The notes: generated from the sequence alone by a model not told the origin. 33,282 nt of DNA from Proteus columbae (GCF_002777965.1 NZ_NGVR01000011.1:1-33282); one strand, 5' to 3'. Positions 18,332-28,371 are shown, counted from the stretch's first letter. Numbers and translations: made by a program.

Positions 18332-18367
18332 AAATGATATCCATATCTATTGATGAGTAATTGCCTA

Positions 18368-18394
18368 TTTTCAAAGAGGCGTTACCTTTATACT
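18368..18394 (+). promoter_or_regulatory. Possible mrcA promoter
   Basis: TATACT at 18389-18394 is a good -10 in the short hofM-mrcA gap. The best -35 (TTTTCA, 18368-18373) is weak and only 15 bases away. Read by eye. Confidence 0.35.
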
Positions 18395-18446
18395 ACGCAC
18401 TGTTTGTTTATAAACCGCCCAATTCACACTACATGGGAAATTTAAG

Positions 18447-20981
18447 GTGAAGTTCTTAAAATATTTTTTCATCTTCGTTTTTGCTTGCATAATTTTGGGA
18501 GCAGCCTCGATATACGGTATGTATAAGTATGTTGAGCCTCAGTTACCCGATGTCGCGACATTAAAAGATGTTCGTTTACAAACCCCTATGCAGGTATTTA
18601 GTGCAGACGGAGAGTTGATTGCGCAATACGGCGAAAAACGTCGTTTACCGCTCACATTGGAGGAGATGCCTCCTCAACTTATTAATGCTTTTATCGCAAC
18701 AGAAGATACGCGTTTTCGTGAACACCACGGAATTGACCCTATTGGGATCTCGCGTGCTGTTGTCGTGGCATTAACATCAGGACAAGCCTCTCAAGGCGCT
18801 AGTACCATTACGCAACAATTAGCTCGAAATTTCTTTTTAACACCTGAAAAGAAATTAATGCGAAAAATAAAAGAAGCCTTTTTGGCTATCCGCATTGAGA
18901 AAGAGCTCACTAAAGATGAAATTTTAGCGCTGTATCTAAATAAAATTTATCTAGGTAACCGTGCTTATGGTGTGGGTGCTGCGGCTTACGTTTACTTTGG
19001 TAAAAGTGTTCATGAGCTTAGCCTAAATGAAATGGCAGTAATTGCCGGTTTACCTAAAGCACCCTCTACACTTAACCCACTCTATTCTTATGATCGTGCC
19101 TTAAAACGTCGTAATGTCGTTTTACAGCGCATGTATGAAGAGAACTATATCACTCGTGCACAATATGAAAGTGCAAGAGCCGAGCCTATTGTTGCTAAAT
19201 ACCATGCACCGCAAATTGATTTCTCAGCACCTTATTTAACAGAAATGGTGAGAATGGAGATGTATGAACGCTATGGTGAAAATGCTTATACTGATGGCTA
19301 TAAAATTTACACTACGGTGGTTCGTAAAGATCAATTAGCAGCAGAAAAAGCCTTGCGTGACAATGTTATCGACTATGATATGCGTCATGGTTACCGTGGT
19401 GCTCAAGAAGTTTTGTGGCGTGAAGGACAAACGCCATGGGATAACGAAGCTATCAACAAGAAATTAAAAGGGATCCAAACTTATGGTCCTTTAATTCCAG
19501 CTGTTGTGTTATCCGCTGATGCGAAAGAAGCCAAAGTTATCTTAAAAACGGGCGACAACATTACGCTAGATTTAAAAGCGGTTCGTTGGGCTCGTAAATT
19601 TATTTCTGATACCTCTCAAGGTGCAACACCAACAAAAGTTGATGCCGTTGTGCATGCTGGTGAGCAAATTTGGGTACGTCAAAATAACGAAAACAGTTGG
19701 GTACTAGCGCAACTTCCGGAGGTTAATGCTGCATTTGTTGCATTAGATCCTATCAATGGAGGAATTATTGCGCTTGTTGGTGGTTTTGATTTTGAGATCA
19801 GTAAATTTAACCGAGTTTCTCAATCTTTACGCCAAGTCGGTTCAAACATTAAACCTTTCTTATATGCTGCTGCATTAGATAAAGGATTGACGTTATCGAC
19901 ACTACTTAATGATTTACCTATTAGCCGTTGGGATGCTGGTGCAGGAACAGATTGGCGCCCTAAAAACTCACCGCCAACTTATGCCGGTCCTATTCGTTTA
20001 CGTCAAGGTTTAGGCCAGTCTAAAAACGTGGTGATGGTACGTGCAATGCGTGCAATGGGTGTGGATTATGCTGCTGATTATCTATTACGTTTTGGTTTCC
20101 CTAATCAAAATATCGATAGAACAGAATCTTTGGCATTAGGATCACCATCATTTACACCAATGCAAATGGTACGAGGGTTTGCTGTTATGGCAAACGGCGG
20201 ATATCTCATCGAACCTTACTATATCCAACGTATTGAAAATGCTGATGGTGAAGAGCTGTTTACTGCAAAACCAAAGGTAGCTTGTCCAGATTGTACTGAT
20301 ATCCCTGTTATTTACGGCGATACCATGCGTTCTATAGCATTATCTGATGACTATATGGAAAACGTTGCTCAATCTAATAAATCTCAGCCAGCAACGGCTA
20401 CGCCTGAAATTGAATTAGAACAAGCACCGTTAGCTGAAACAGTAAAAGAAAGCCCTTATGCACCACACGTTATCAGCACACCACTGGCTTACTTAATGCA
20501 TGATGCATTAAGAACAAACCTTGTGGGTGAACCGGGATGGTCTGGTACAGGTTGGCGTGCTGTTCGTGATCTTAAACGCCAAGATATTGGTGGTAAGACC
20601 GGAACAACAAACAGTTCTAAAGATGCATGGTTCTCTGGATATGGTGCCAATATTGTTGCCACAGCGTGGATTGGCTTTGATGACAGTAGCCGCAATTTAG
20701 GTCGAACTGCCGCAAGTGGTGGTGAAGCGGGTGCTAAAACAGCACAACCTATTTGGAACGACTTTATGAAAGTGGTTCTAGATGGTGTTCCCGTTAATAT
20801 GATGCCTGTACCAAAAGGTGTTGTGGCTGTTCAAATTGATAGAAGAACAGGAAAATTGGCGGGTGATGGCTCTTCAATGAAAGAATATTTTATTGATGGA
20901 ACTCAACCGACAGAAAGAGCAAAAAATGAAGTAGGAACACAGATTTTTGAGGATAATGGCGAATCTAACGAGTTATTCTAA
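18447..20981 (+). CDS. mrcA: Penicillin-binding protein 1A
   Basis: PBP1a is a two-domain peptidoglycan synthase anchored in the inner membrane. It polymerises glycan strands and cross-links them. The 844 residues (E. coli 850) have a membrane anchor (about 6-28). The GT51 glycosyltransferase shows ATEDTRF with catalytic Glu86 and GASTITQQLARN. The transpeptidase has the active-site Ser466 in GSNIKP, SKN at 525-527 and KTGT at 717-720. It diverges from hofM. The terminator at 20995-21020 is shared with nudE. Confidence 0.98.
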   Translation: MKFLKYFFIFVFACIILGAASIYGMYKYVEPQLPDVATLKDVRLQTPMQVFSADGELIAQYGEKRRLPLTLEEMPPQLINAFIATEDTRFREHHGIDPIGISRAVVVALTSGQASQGASTITQQLARNFFLTPEKKLMRKIKEAFLAIRIEKELTKDEILALYLNKIYLGNRAYGVGAAAYVYFGKSVHELSLNEMAVIAGLPKAPSTLNPLYSYDRALKRRNVVLQRMYEENYITRAQYESARAEPIVAKYHAPQIDFSAPYLTEMVRMEMYERYGENAYTDGYKIYTTVVRKDQLAAEKALRDNVIDYDMRHGYRGAQEVLWREGQTPWDNEAINKKLKGIQTYGPLIPAVVLSADAKEAKVILKTGDNITLDLKAVRWARKFISDTSQGATPTKVDAVVHAGEQIWVRQNNENSWVLAQLPEVNAAFVALDPINGGIIALVGGFDFEISKFNRVSQSLRQVGSNIKPFLYAAALDKGLTLSTLLNDLPISRWDAGAGTDWRPKNSPPTYAGPIRLRQGLGQSKNVVMVRAMRAMGVDYAADYLLRFGFPNQNIDRTESLALGSPSFTPMQMVRGFAVMANGGYLIEPYYIQRIENADGEELFTAKPKVACPDCTDIPVIYGDTMRSIALSDDYMENVAQSNKSQPATATPEIELEQAPLAETVKESPYAPHVISTPLAYLMHDALRTNLVGEPGWSGTGWRAVRDLKRQDIGGKTGTTNSSKDAWFSGYGANIVATAWIGFDDSSRNLGRTAASGGEAGAKTAQPIWNDFMKVVLDGVPVNMMPVPKGVVAVQIDRRTGKLAGDGSSMKEYFIDGTQPTERAKNEVGTQIFEDNGESNELF

Positions 20982-20994
20982 TTAATCGAAAATA

Positions 20995-21022
20995 AAAACC
21001 GGATGTTAAAGTCCGGTTTTTT
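20995..21022. terminator. Bidirectional terminator between mrcA and nudE
   Basis: AAAACCGGA (20995-21003) and TCCGGTTTT (21012-21020) form a 9-bp stem with A-tracts on one side and T-tracts on the other. It sits between two convergent genes and can serve both. Confidence 0.92.
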
Positions 21023-21031
21023 ATTATCTAT

Positions 21032-21580
21032 TTATTTTTGTAATAGATAGCGGTGAGCTAAGAAGAGAGCGCTGACACTACGAGCTTCTGTAAAATCTGG
21101 GTGATCGAGTAAGTCCATCATTTTGGCGATAGGCCAACGTATTTGGATCAGAGGCTCAGGTTCATCACCTTCGAGTTGCTCTGGATAAAGGTCATGCGCA
21201 ATGACAATGTTCATTTTGCTAGAAAAGTAAGATGGCGCCATAGAAAGCTTTGCGAGTTCTATTAATGAGCGGGCACCATAGCCAATTTCTTCTTTTAGCT
21301 CGCGGTTTGCGGCTTGTAGGGCATTTTCACCAGGATCAATTGCACCTTTTGGAAAACCAAAGTCGTAATTTTCGATACCTACGGCGTATTCACGAATAAG
21401 AATAATATTGTCATCAATAATAGGAACAATCATAACGGCTTCACGATTAGTGGGTTTCATTCGCTCATAAGTGCGCTTTTCTCCGTTACTAAACTCCAGA
21501 TTAACGGATTGGATCTGAAATAATCGAGAACGGGCGATGTTATCAATGTTTAGTATATTGGGTTTTTTTAGTTCTTTCAT
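21032..21580 (-). CDS. nudE: ADP-compound hydrolase NudE
   Basis: NudE is a Nudix hydrolase that cleaves ADP-ribose, NADH, diadenosine polyphosphates and similar compounds. The 182-residue protein has a complete Nudix box at 79-101 (G79, E85, R93-E94, E97-E98, G100), plus the N-terminal strand VNLEFSNGEKRTYERM. E. coli NudE has 186 residues. It lies between mrcA and igaA as in E. coli. Confidence 0.95.
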   Translation of the reverse strand: MKELKKPNILNIDNIARSRLFQIQSVNLEFSNGEKRTYERMKPTNREAVMIVPIIDDNIILIREYAVGIENYDFGFPKGAIDPGENALQAANRELKEEIGYGARSLIELAKLSMAPSYFSSKMNIVIAHDLYPEQLEGDEPEPLIQIRWPIAKMMDLLDHPDFTEARSVSALFLAHRYLLQK

Positions 21581-21933
21581 AACAGTCCCTGACAGAATAG
21601 AGATTAACCTGAATTTAACACATTAATGACAAAATAAATCTAACAATTAGATTTAGCTTTTAAAGGAAAATTGAGTACACTCCGCTATTAAATCTAGTTA
21701 TTGATTGATTTTTTGAGAATATTATTATTTATTGATTCGCTATTTTACCCGAAGATAGCATTGTTAGCGGATATAAACTTGATAATAGATATAAATTATA
21801 ACGCGACTGCAAAAATATAATCTATTGTATTTAAATAAAAAATAGAACAAAAGAATAGGAATTGCCTTATGTTAGGCAGGGTTTTAAATTTGTTATTGTT
21901 ACTACGCAGCATCAGTATAATCATGGGGAAAAA
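21581..21933. other. nudE-umoB intergenic region
   Basis: About 350 AT-rich bases between two divergently transcribed genes; it must contain both promoters. An in-frame TTG at 21862 could extend the umoB frame by 24 codons, but a GGGGAA ribosome binding site favours the ATG at 21934. I see no small gene or clear operator. Confidence 0.5.
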
Positions 21934-24042
21934 ATGAGATTATCAGTCATTATATTGGCTATCTTGATGATAAGCCTATTTATAATGGCCGCCTTTCTAT
22001 TCTTTAAAAGAAGGCGGCTTGATGGCTCACATCATCTCCCATCTCTCGCTAAACCGACTTATCGCAAGCTCACTTCTGATGACTATGGGCTTATTAGTGA
22101 TTATTTATCTTATTTTGGTACATCAGACTTCTCTTCTGGCTATTCATTACAAAACTTTCCCGAAATGCCAATTAAAGGCGAAGTTGTTACTACATTAAGA
22201 AATATCGTTAATCGCTTTGCAGGTTCTAGTGAAGGATTAAATCATTGGCGTTACTATATTGATGCCGTAGAAATTCATATTCCCCCGCTGCTCGTTCCTT
22301 ATCTTCAGCAAGAAAACGTTCTCGATGTTGTTTGTACCCCTTCAATCCCCATCGTTGTTGGTGTGAATGGCCATTTCTTAAAAGATGAAAAAATTCATTT
22401 TTCTGCGCTAAGTTTAAAGCAGCTTTCTGAGCCTATATTGGCAAATGGTTCATCAACGATTCAAAAGAATGAAGGTGATGCGGCGCATTTATTACAGATC
22501 CGAGAGGAAACAAACGAAGAATACCGATTACATAACTCATCTGGCTTTTGGAATGGTTCTTTTGTTTGTATAGGGCTTACGTTGTGTCTAACTGCCTTAA
22601 TGATGCCTCAAGTTTTTCTTCCTTGGATCTTAGCGACCGGTGGTGCTTTTCTTGCTGTTGGTATTTTTCTGATCCACAACCCTTTGATCAAATCGCGTAA
22701 ACAAGAAATTCACTGTTTTAAAGGACGCTTAAAGCGCTGGGGGCTTTTTGGTAATTTTGATCATGGGCAGGTAAAAAATGTTTCTTTAGGGGGGATTGAT
22801 CTTGTTTACCCGCCTCATTGGGAACCTTATATTCAAAACGATATTGATAAGGTGACCTATTTAGAAATGTATCCAAATCATCATGTTGTAAAGCAAGGAA
22901 ATTACCTTTCATTACATGATGAAGAAAAAAATTATCCTTATAAACGGTATATTAAAAATATTATTTTCGTTTTTTGGAGTTTGTTTATTATTGGTATGTT
23001 GTATCTTTATCAGCCACTTTCTCTTTCTATGAAGCTCAGCTTTTCATGGCTTAAAGATACTGAACCTCATTTAGTCACCAACTTTACCGAGTTGGAAACA
23101 ACAGATTTGCATGTCGGAGATATTATTCAAGCTAAAGGAATTGGGATGTGTTACATGCCCCCTAATTTATCCAGTAAGAATAATAAAACGATTTTTGCGC
23201 CTTTTGATTGCTCAGGAATTTACTGGAATAACAGTAATCCGATGCCTATGCCTGAATCGAGCACGATAGAAAAAGCTGCCGCTTTATTACATATGGTTGA
23301 AGAGCAACTTCATCCAGTTTCTAACAACCGCGTTAACCCAAGTTTAGGGCAAGCTATCACTAAATCGGGAATGAATCTGTTAGATAACTTTGATGGTATT
23401 GTGTTGAAAACAGAAGATTTATGCCCTCGAGAAAATGAATGTATTCGGCTAAAAATGGCGCTAGTTAACTTAAGTAACGTCAATGATTGGGCTGCATTAG
23501 TCCAACGCGCTGAAAGTGGAAAATTAACCGGTACTAATGTTTTATTACGAGCTGTGAGTGCAGAGGCCTTGGAAAAGCTTATCGACACCACCACATCCTC
23601 TTTTATCTACCGAGAAATAGATAAAGCCGCAATACTGTTAAATAGTCCTCCACCAGGTGGTGTGCTGTTAATCAGTGATGAGAGAAAACAACTTGTTGAT
23701 TACGCTTCAAGTTCAAATTCGGTGTTTGAACCTACTCCGTTAGAACAATGGCGAGAACTACAACGTTTATCTGATATTTTATTACATACGCCTTTTGATA
23801 CCGGAGGTGTCATAACAGGTATGGTTATCGATGCAAATGGTACGTTACAGATATTTTTACATAGCCTGCCAGACTCGATGACAATGTTATATTACATCGG
23901 TAATACGTTATTATTGTTTCTTGCTATCGGGTTCTTAGTATTGAACCTATTTCTTATCATCCGGCGCCGGCGACAAAACAACCAACGCATGAATAAAATC
24001 AGTCTCTATTATGAGCACTGTTTTTATCGCCCTCCTCAGTAA
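21934..24042 (+). CDS. umoB: IgaA/UmoB inner-membrane regulator
   Basis: This is the homologue of Salmonella IgaA (E. coli YrfF), an inner-membrane protein that restrains the Rcs phosphorelay. In Proteus mirabilis it is called UmoB and raises flhDC expression and swarming. The 702 residues have a first membrane span (about 4-23) and a pair of spans near 180-220 followed by SRKQEIHCFKGRLKRWGLFG. Another span lies near 323-345, then a large periplasmic domain with conserved Cys (GMCYMPPN, PFDCSG, LCPRENEC), and a last span near 640-665. Conserved stretches match IgaA: NHWRYYIDAVEIHIPP, HVVKQGNYLSLHDE, GMNLLDNFDGIVLKTEDLC, LNSPPPGGVLLISDE. I chose the ATG at 21934, preceded by GGGGAA. Unlike in E. 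coli, yrfG does not follow; hslR comes next. Confidence 0.93.
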   Translation: MRLSVIILAILMISLFIMAAFLFFKRRRLDGSHHLPSLAKPTYRKLTSDDYGLISDYLSYFGTSDFSSGYSLQNFPEMPIKGEVVTTLRNIVNRFAGSSEGLNHWRYYIDAVEIHIPPLLVPYLQQENVLDVVCTPSIPIVVGVNGHFLKDEKIHFSALSLKQLSEPILANGSSTIQKNEGDAAHLLQIREETNEEYRLHNSSGFWNGSFVCIGLTLCLTALMMPQVFLPWILATGGAFLAVGIFLIHNPLIKSRKQEIHCFKGRLKRWGLFGNFDHGQVKNVSLGGIDLVYPPHWEPYIQNDIDKVTYLEMYPNHHVVKQGNYLSLHDEEKNYPYKRYIKNIIFVFWSLFIIGMLYLYQPLSLSMKLSFSWLKDTEPHLVTNFTELETTDLHVGDIIQAKGIGMCYMPPNLSSKNNKTIFAPFDCSGIYWNNSNPMPMPESSTIEKAAALLHMVEEQLHPVSNNRVNPSLGQAITKSGMNLLDNFDGIVLKTEDLCPRENECIRLKMALVNLSNVNDWAALVQRAESGKLTGTNVLLRAVSAEALEKLIDTTTSSFIYREIDKAAILLNSPPPGGVLLISDERKQLVDYASSSNSVFEPTPLEQWRELQRLSDILLHTPFDTGGVITGMVIDANGTLQIFLHSLPDSMTMLYYIGNTLLLFLAIGFLVLNLFLIIRRRRQNNQRMNKISLYYEHCFYRPPQ

Positions 24043-24113
24043 GTCCCTTGTTGTGGAAGGCTATGTGTTTACACTATCGCCTTCGTAAAGAAGTTGAAGT
24101 TAAGGAGAAAGGG

Positions 24114-24527
24114 ATGAGTCAACCATCACAAGAAAGTGGTGTCCGCTTAGATAAATGGCTTTGGGCTGCTCGTTTTTATAAAACGCGTGCCATTGCTCGC
24201 ACGATGATTGAAGGTGGTAAAGTCCATTACAATGGTGTGAGAGGCAAGCCAAGTAAAATCGTTGAAGAAGGCGCAGAAATACGCCTGCGACAAGGTAATG
24301 ATGAACGGACGGTAACCATTCTCATGGTGAGTGCACAGCGACAAGGTGCTACACAGGCACAGACACTCTATTGTGAAACACCAGAGAGTATCGCTAAAAG
24401 AGAAAAAATTGCTCTAGCGAGAAAAATGAATGCGTTAACAATGCCTCATCCTGAGCGTCGTCCTGATAAAAAGGAAAGACGCACCTTACTTCGCTTCAAA
24501 CAGACAAATTTACAAGAATCGGATTAA
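24114..24527 (+). CDS. hslR: Heat-shock protein 15 (HslR)
   Basis: HslR (Hsp15) binds 50S subunits that still carry a nascent chain and helps recycle them after heat shock. The 137-residue protein has an S4 RNA-binding domain (about 10-70: RLDKWLWAARFYKTRAIART then GGKVHYNG) and a basic C-terminal tail. E. coli HslR has 133 residues. AAGGAG lies 8 bases before the ATG at 24114; an upstream in-frame ATG at 24048 would add 22 codons with no homology. It lies 71 bases after umoB and 26 before hslO. Confidence 0.95.
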   Translation: MSQPSQESGVRLDKWLWAARFYKTRAIARTMIEGGKVHYNGVRGKPSKIVEEGAEIRLRQGNDERTVTILMVSAQRQGATQAQTLYCETPESIAKREKIALARKMNALTMPHPERRPDKKERRTLLRFKQTNLQESD

Positions 24528-24553
24528 CCGATTCCCTGAAATGAGAGAAAGTT

Positions 24554-25438
24554 ATGTCTAAAAAAGACGCTTTATCACGTTTTTTATTCGAAAAAAACGC
24601 GGTACGTGGTGAATTAGTCAATGTGACTGAAACCTATCAATCAATGCTTGAAAATCACCATTATCCTGAGCCAGTTCAATGCCTTCTGGGTGATCTGTTG
24701 GTGGCAACGAGTTTGTTAACAGCGACGCTTAAATTTGAAGGAGATATTACAGTTCAAATACAAGGCGATGGTCCAGTACGATTGGCGGTTATTAATGGTA
24801 ATAATAATCAACAAATGCGTGGTGTTGCGCGTGTAAGTGATGATGTTAAGGCAGGAAGTACATTAAAAGAGATGATCGGTAATGGTTTTATGGTCATCAC
24901 GGTAACGCCTGAAAAAGGTGAACGTTATCAAGGTATTGTTGCTCTTGATGGTGAAACTATTGAAGCATGTATTGATAACTACTTTAAGCAATCAGAACAG
25001 CTACCTACTCGCGTATTTATTCGTAGTGGTATGCAAGCGGGCAAACCAGCCGCAGCAGGTATGTTATTACAAGTATTGCCTGCATCAGAAGAGTTCACCG
25101 CAGAACATACTGCTGAACATTTTGAATTGCTCACACAGTTAACGCACACAATTAAAGCCGAAGAGCTATTTACACTAGATACTAAAGAGATCTTACATCG
25201 CTTATATCACGAAGAAGATGTCACTCTTTATGATCCTCAAGTTGTTGAATTCCATTGCACTTGTTCGCGTGAACGTTGTGAAAATACATTAGTAACATTG
25301 TCGAGAGAAGATGTGAATCACCTGTTGCAAGAACAGGGAAATATTGATATGGAATGCGAATATTGTGGAACACATTACATCTTCACTGAGAGTGATATCA
25401 ACAATATCAATAAGTTGGATGAGTTTGAATTACACTGA
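24554..25438 (+). CDS. hslO: Redox-switched chaperone Hsp33
   Basis: Hsp33 is a cytoplasmic holdase turned on when its zinc cysteines are oxidised. The 294 residues (E. coli 292) have the N-terminal substrate-binding core with [20 protein letters not shown]. The four C-terminal zinc ligands are Cys235 and Cys237 (HCTCS) and Cys268 and Cys271 (CEYCG). It follows hslR closely and shares its transcript; the stem-loop at 25464-25489 ends it. Confidence 0.98.
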   Translation: MSKKDALSRFLFEKNAVRGELVNVTETYQSMLENHHYPEPVQCLLGDLLVATSLLTATLKFEGDITVQIQGDGPVRLAVINGNNNQQMRGVARVSDDVKAGSTLKEMIGNGFMVITVTPEKGERYQGIVALDGETIEACIDNYFKQSEQLPTRVFIRSGMQAGKPAAAGMLLQVLPASEEFTAEHTAEHFELLTQLTHTIKAEELFTLDTKEILHRLYHEEDVTLYDPQVVEFHCTCSRERCENTLVTLSREDVNHLLQEQGNIDMECEYCGTHYIFTESDINNINKLDEFELH

Positions 25439-25463
25439 TTCGATTTAGCAAGACTGTTTTATT

Positions 25464-25492
25464 AAAAGGACGCTATTTTGCGTCCTTTTTTA
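25464..25492 (+). terminator. hslO terminator
   Basis: AAAAGGACGC (25464-25473) and GCGTCCTTTT (25480-25489) form a perfect 10-bp stem with a 6-base loop, followed by T. Confidence 0.94.
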
Positions 25493-25642
25493 TTCAACAA
25501 TTTTTCTTTAGTTTTGTGCATTGGCTCTCGTTCTTAACATAAAAAAATTATAAATTTTCAAAATATTGATAACAATCGCTGTTAATTACTCGTAACACCT
25601 TAATATTATTCGTAGAAAGGTCTATTTATCAGGAGCGAAACT

Positions 25643-27262
25643 ATGAGCGTTAAAGGTCTTACCCCTAAGGATCTCCAGCAGTACGGTATTAAGGACACAA
25701 GTGAAATCATTTATAACCCAAGCTATGAGCTGTTATTTAATGAAGAAACCAAGCCTGGATTAACAGGTTACGAGCGAGGCACACAAACCTCGTTAGGCGC
25801 TATTGCCGTTGATACAGGTATATTTACTGGACGTTCTCCGAAAGATAAATACATTGTTCGTGATGATGTTACTCGTGACACCGTATGGTGGGCTGATCAG
25901 GGTAAAGGTAAGAACGATAATAAGCCACTTTCACAAGAAGTGTGGACTGACTTAAAATCATTAGTAACCAATCAGCTATCAGGCAAACGTTTGTTTGTTG
26001 TCGATGCATTTTGTGGTGCGAATGCAGATACTCGTTTGAAAGTTCGTTTTATCACAGAGGTTGCTTGGCAAGCGCACTTTGTTAAAAATATGTTTATTCG
26101 TCCTGAACAAGAAGAGCTGGAGAATTTCACACCAGACTTCATTGTGATGAACGGAGCGAAATGTACAAATCCAAATTGGAAGGCGCAAGGTCTGAATTCA
26201 GAGAACTTCGTTGCTTTCAATTTAACTGAACGCATTCAGTTAATTGGTGGTACTTGGTACGGTGGCGAGATGAAGAAAGGCATGTTCTCTATGATGAACT
26301 ACTTCCTTCCTCTTAAAGGTATGGCTTCTATGCACTGCTCCGCAAACGTTGGCGAAAGTGGTGATGTTGCTATTTTCTTTGGTCTATCAGGCACAGGTAA
26401 AACAACCCTTTCAACCGATCCTAAGCGTAAGCTAATTGGTGATGATGAACATGGTTGGGATGATGACGGCGTGTTTAACTTTGAAGGTGGCTGTTATGCG
26501 AAAACAATCCACTTATCAAAAGAAGCTGAACCCGATATCTATGGTGCAATTAAACGTGATGCACTGTTAGAAAACGTGGTTGTGTTATCTGACGGCTCTG
26601 TTGATTTCGACGATGGTTCAAAAACAGAAAACACCCGTGTTTCTTACCCTATTTATCATATCGATAATATCGTTAAACCAGTTTCCAAAGCAGGTCATGC
26701 TAAGAAAGTTATTTTCTTAACAGCGGATGCTTTTGGTGTGTTACCTCCGGTTTCACGTTTAACACCAGAACAGACGCAATACCACTTTTTATCTGGTTTC
26801 ACCGCTAAACTTGCGGGAACTGAACGTGGTGTGACCGAACCAACGCCAACATTCTCAGCCTGTTTTGGTGCAGCATTCTTATCTCTACACCCAACACAAT
26901 ATGCTGAAGTATTGGTAAAACGTATGCAAGCATCAGGTGCAAAAGCCTACTTGGTTAATACAGGTTGGAACGGTACAGGTAAGCGTATCTCGATTAAAGA
27001 TACTCGCGCTATTATTGATGCCATTTTAAATGGTGATATTGATAAAGCACCAATGAAAACATTACCAGTATTTGATTTAGAGATCCCAACCGCACTGCCA
27101 GGCGTTAACAGCGAAATTTTAGATCCTCGTGATACTTATGCTGATAAAACGCAATGGGATACCAAAGCAGACGATCTTGCCGATCGTTTTGTGAAAAACT
27201 TTGATAAATATACGGATACCCCAGCAGGTCAAGCATTGACTAAAGTTGGGCCTAAACGTTAA
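25643..27262 (+). CDS. pckA: Phosphoenolpyruvate carboxykinase (ATP)
   Basis: PckA turns oxaloacetate and ATP into phosphoenolpyruvate, CO2 and ADP, the entry to gluconeogenesis. The 539 residues (E. coli 540) have the P-loop GLSGTGKTT at 247-255, the kinase-2 motif LIGDDEHGW just after it, and the substrate-site stretch [14 protein letters not shown] near residue 57. AGGAGCGAAACT lies before the ATG. It has its own promoter region and terminator, and its role complements the acetate genes at the left of the window. Confidence 0.98.
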   Translation: MSVKGLTPKDLQQYGIKDTSEIIYNPSYELLFNEETKPGLTGYERGTQTSLGAIAVDTGIFTGRSPKDKYIVRDDVTRDTVWWADQGKGKNDNKPLSQEVWTDLKSLVTNQLSGKRLFVVDAFCGANADTRLKVRFITEVAWQAHFVKNMFIRPEQEELENFTPDFIVMNGAKCTNPNWKAQGLNSENFVAFNLTERIQLIGGTWYGGEMKKGMFSMMNYFLPLKGMASMHCSANVGESGDVAIFFGLSGTGKTTLSTDPKRKLIGDDEHGWDDDGVFNFEGGCYAKTIHLSKEAEPDIYGAIKRDALLENVVVLSDGSVDFDDGSKTENTRVSYPIYHIDNIVKPVSKAGHAKKVIFLTADAFGVLPPVSRLTPEQTQYHFLSGFTAKLAGTERGVTEPTPTFSACFGAAFLSLHPTQYAEVLVKRMQASGAKAYLVNTGWNGTGKRISIKDTRAIIDAILNGDIDKAPMKTLPVFDLEIPTALPGVNSEILDPRDTYADKTQWDTKADDLADRFVKNFDKYTDTPAGQALTKVGPKR

Positions 27263-27280
27263 TTATTAGTACGAATAAAA

Positions 27281-27317
27281 ACACCAATTTCATAGGATGT
27301 GATTTTGGTGTTTTTTT
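27281..27317 (+). terminator. pckA terminator
   Basis: ACACCAA (27281-27287) and TTGGTGT (27305-27311) form the stem, with T7 running from 27311. It lies about 20 bases after the pckA stop. Confidence 0.85.
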
Positions 27318-27331
27318 ATTTGAGAACTTTG

Positions 27332-27369
27332 AGAAAAAAAATCCCTGAAATGCGAGAAGATTTCAGGGA
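27332..27369 (-). terminator. yhhW terminator
   Basis: TCCCTGAAA (27342-27350) and TTTCAGGGA (27361-27369) form a perfect 9-bp stem. On the minus strand it is followed by a run of T (complement of 27333-27341). It ends yhhW transcription opposite the pckA terminator. Confidence 0.92.
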
Positions 27370-27431
27370 ATAGAAAAATAAAGTGAAATAGCTTATTAGA
27401 GAAAAAGTGGCTTTAGAGGGTGATAACCCAA

Positions 27432-28133
27432 CTATGCTGTTACAGGAGGTAAATCAAACAGTAAAATTTCACTGTCCTCATCACCAACGAAACGGATCAT
27501 ATCTTCATTTGCAATTGCCACACCATCGCTGGTGGTCGCAATAATGTCATTAATGGTTATTTTACCTTTCACAACTTGTAGCCAAACATGACGACCTGTT
27601 TCGGCTTGATATTGTGCTTCTTCACCTTTTTTCAGGTTCCAACGCCATAGCGTCATATCTTGAAAGACTTTTAAAGAGCCATCACGGGCATCTGGCGATA
27701 AAATAAGCTGTTTGCTTACTGTAGTATCAAAACGACGTTGATCGTAACGTGGTGTGATACCGACAGTGTTTGGCATAATCCAAATTTGGTAAAAATGCAG
27801 TCCTTTATCACTATTTGGATTATATTCTGAGTGAGTAATACCTGTACCTGCACTCATTATTTGAAACTCACCAGCAGGAACATTTTCTTTATTGCCCATG
27901 CTGTCTTTATGCTCGATATTACCTTCAAGCACATAGGTTAAAATTTCCATGTCTTTATGTGGGTGAGTACCAAAACCTTCACCGGGTATTACGCGATCTT
28001 CATTAATAACTCGTAGTGCAGAAAATCCCATAAAATCACGATCGTAATAATTTGCGAAAGAGAAGGTATGCCAGCTATCTAGCCAACCATGATTAGCGTG
28101 TCCTCTTTCATTTGCTTTGCGTAGATAAATCAT
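27432..28133 (-). CDS. yhhW: Pirin-like quercetin 2,3-dioxygenase YhhW
   Basis: A 233-residue bicupin of the pirin family (E. coli YhhW, 231 residues), which has quercetinase activity in vitro; its natural substrate is unknown. The metal ligands of the N-terminal cupin are visible: His57 and His59 (THPHKDMEI), His101 and Glu103 (THSEYNP). The start MIYLRKANERGHANHGWLDS is nearly identical to the E. coli protein. It lies downstream of ryhB on the same strand, but ryhB has its own terminator. The intervening yhhX gene of E. coli is missing. Confidence 0.95.
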   Translation of the reverse strand: MIYLRKANERGHANHGWLDSWHTFSFANYYDRDFMGFSALRVINEDRVIPGEGFGTHPHKDMEILTYVLEGNIEHKDSMGNKENVPAGEFQIMSAGTGITHSEYNPNSDKGLHFYQIWIMPNTVGITPRYDQRRFDTTVSKQLILSPDARDGSLKVFQDMTLWRWNLKKGEEAQYQAETGRHVWLQVVKGKITINDIIATTSDGVAIANEDMIRFVGDEDSEILLFDLPPVTA

Positions 28134-28265
28134 AATGTGTTTCCTTCTCTGAAGTTATTGAACACAGTTTACTCAATAGCGCAAAGTAAAAAAGCGGAGG
28201 AATTTAACCTGAAGATCCAAATAATTTGAATAAGAGAAAACAAAAACATCGAATAAGTTCTAGAA

Positions 28266-28365
28266 AAGAAAAAGCCAGCACCCGGCTGGCTAAAGTAAAA
28301 CACTGGAAGCAATGTGAGCAATGTCGTTCTTTCATATGACCCTGAAGGTGGTGCATCTGAAAGTG
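28266..28365 (-). ncRNA. ryhB: Small regulatory RNA RyhB
   Basis: RyhB is an Hfq-dependent RNA made when iron is scarce; it pairs with mRNAs of iron-using proteins such as sodB and sdh to silence them. The minus strand carries the conserved core GACATTGCTCACATTGCTTC (28306-28325), which is the pairing region of E. coli RyhB. The terminator stem AGCCAGC/GCTGGCT (28273-28291) with its CGGGT loop and following T-run is also as in E. coli. The 5' part differs from E. coli. I place the start near 28365 from the promoter -10 (TATCAT, complement of 28372-28377); the 5' end is approximate. The neighbour yhhW also adjoins this locus in E. coli. Confidence 0.93.
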
Positions 28366-28371
28366 TTATTG

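Noticed and set aside
24048..24113. A 22-codon N-terminal extension of HslR, or a trace of yrfG
   Set aside because: The extension has no homology, and AAGGAG supports the start at 24114. I could not see YrfG residues in any frame.
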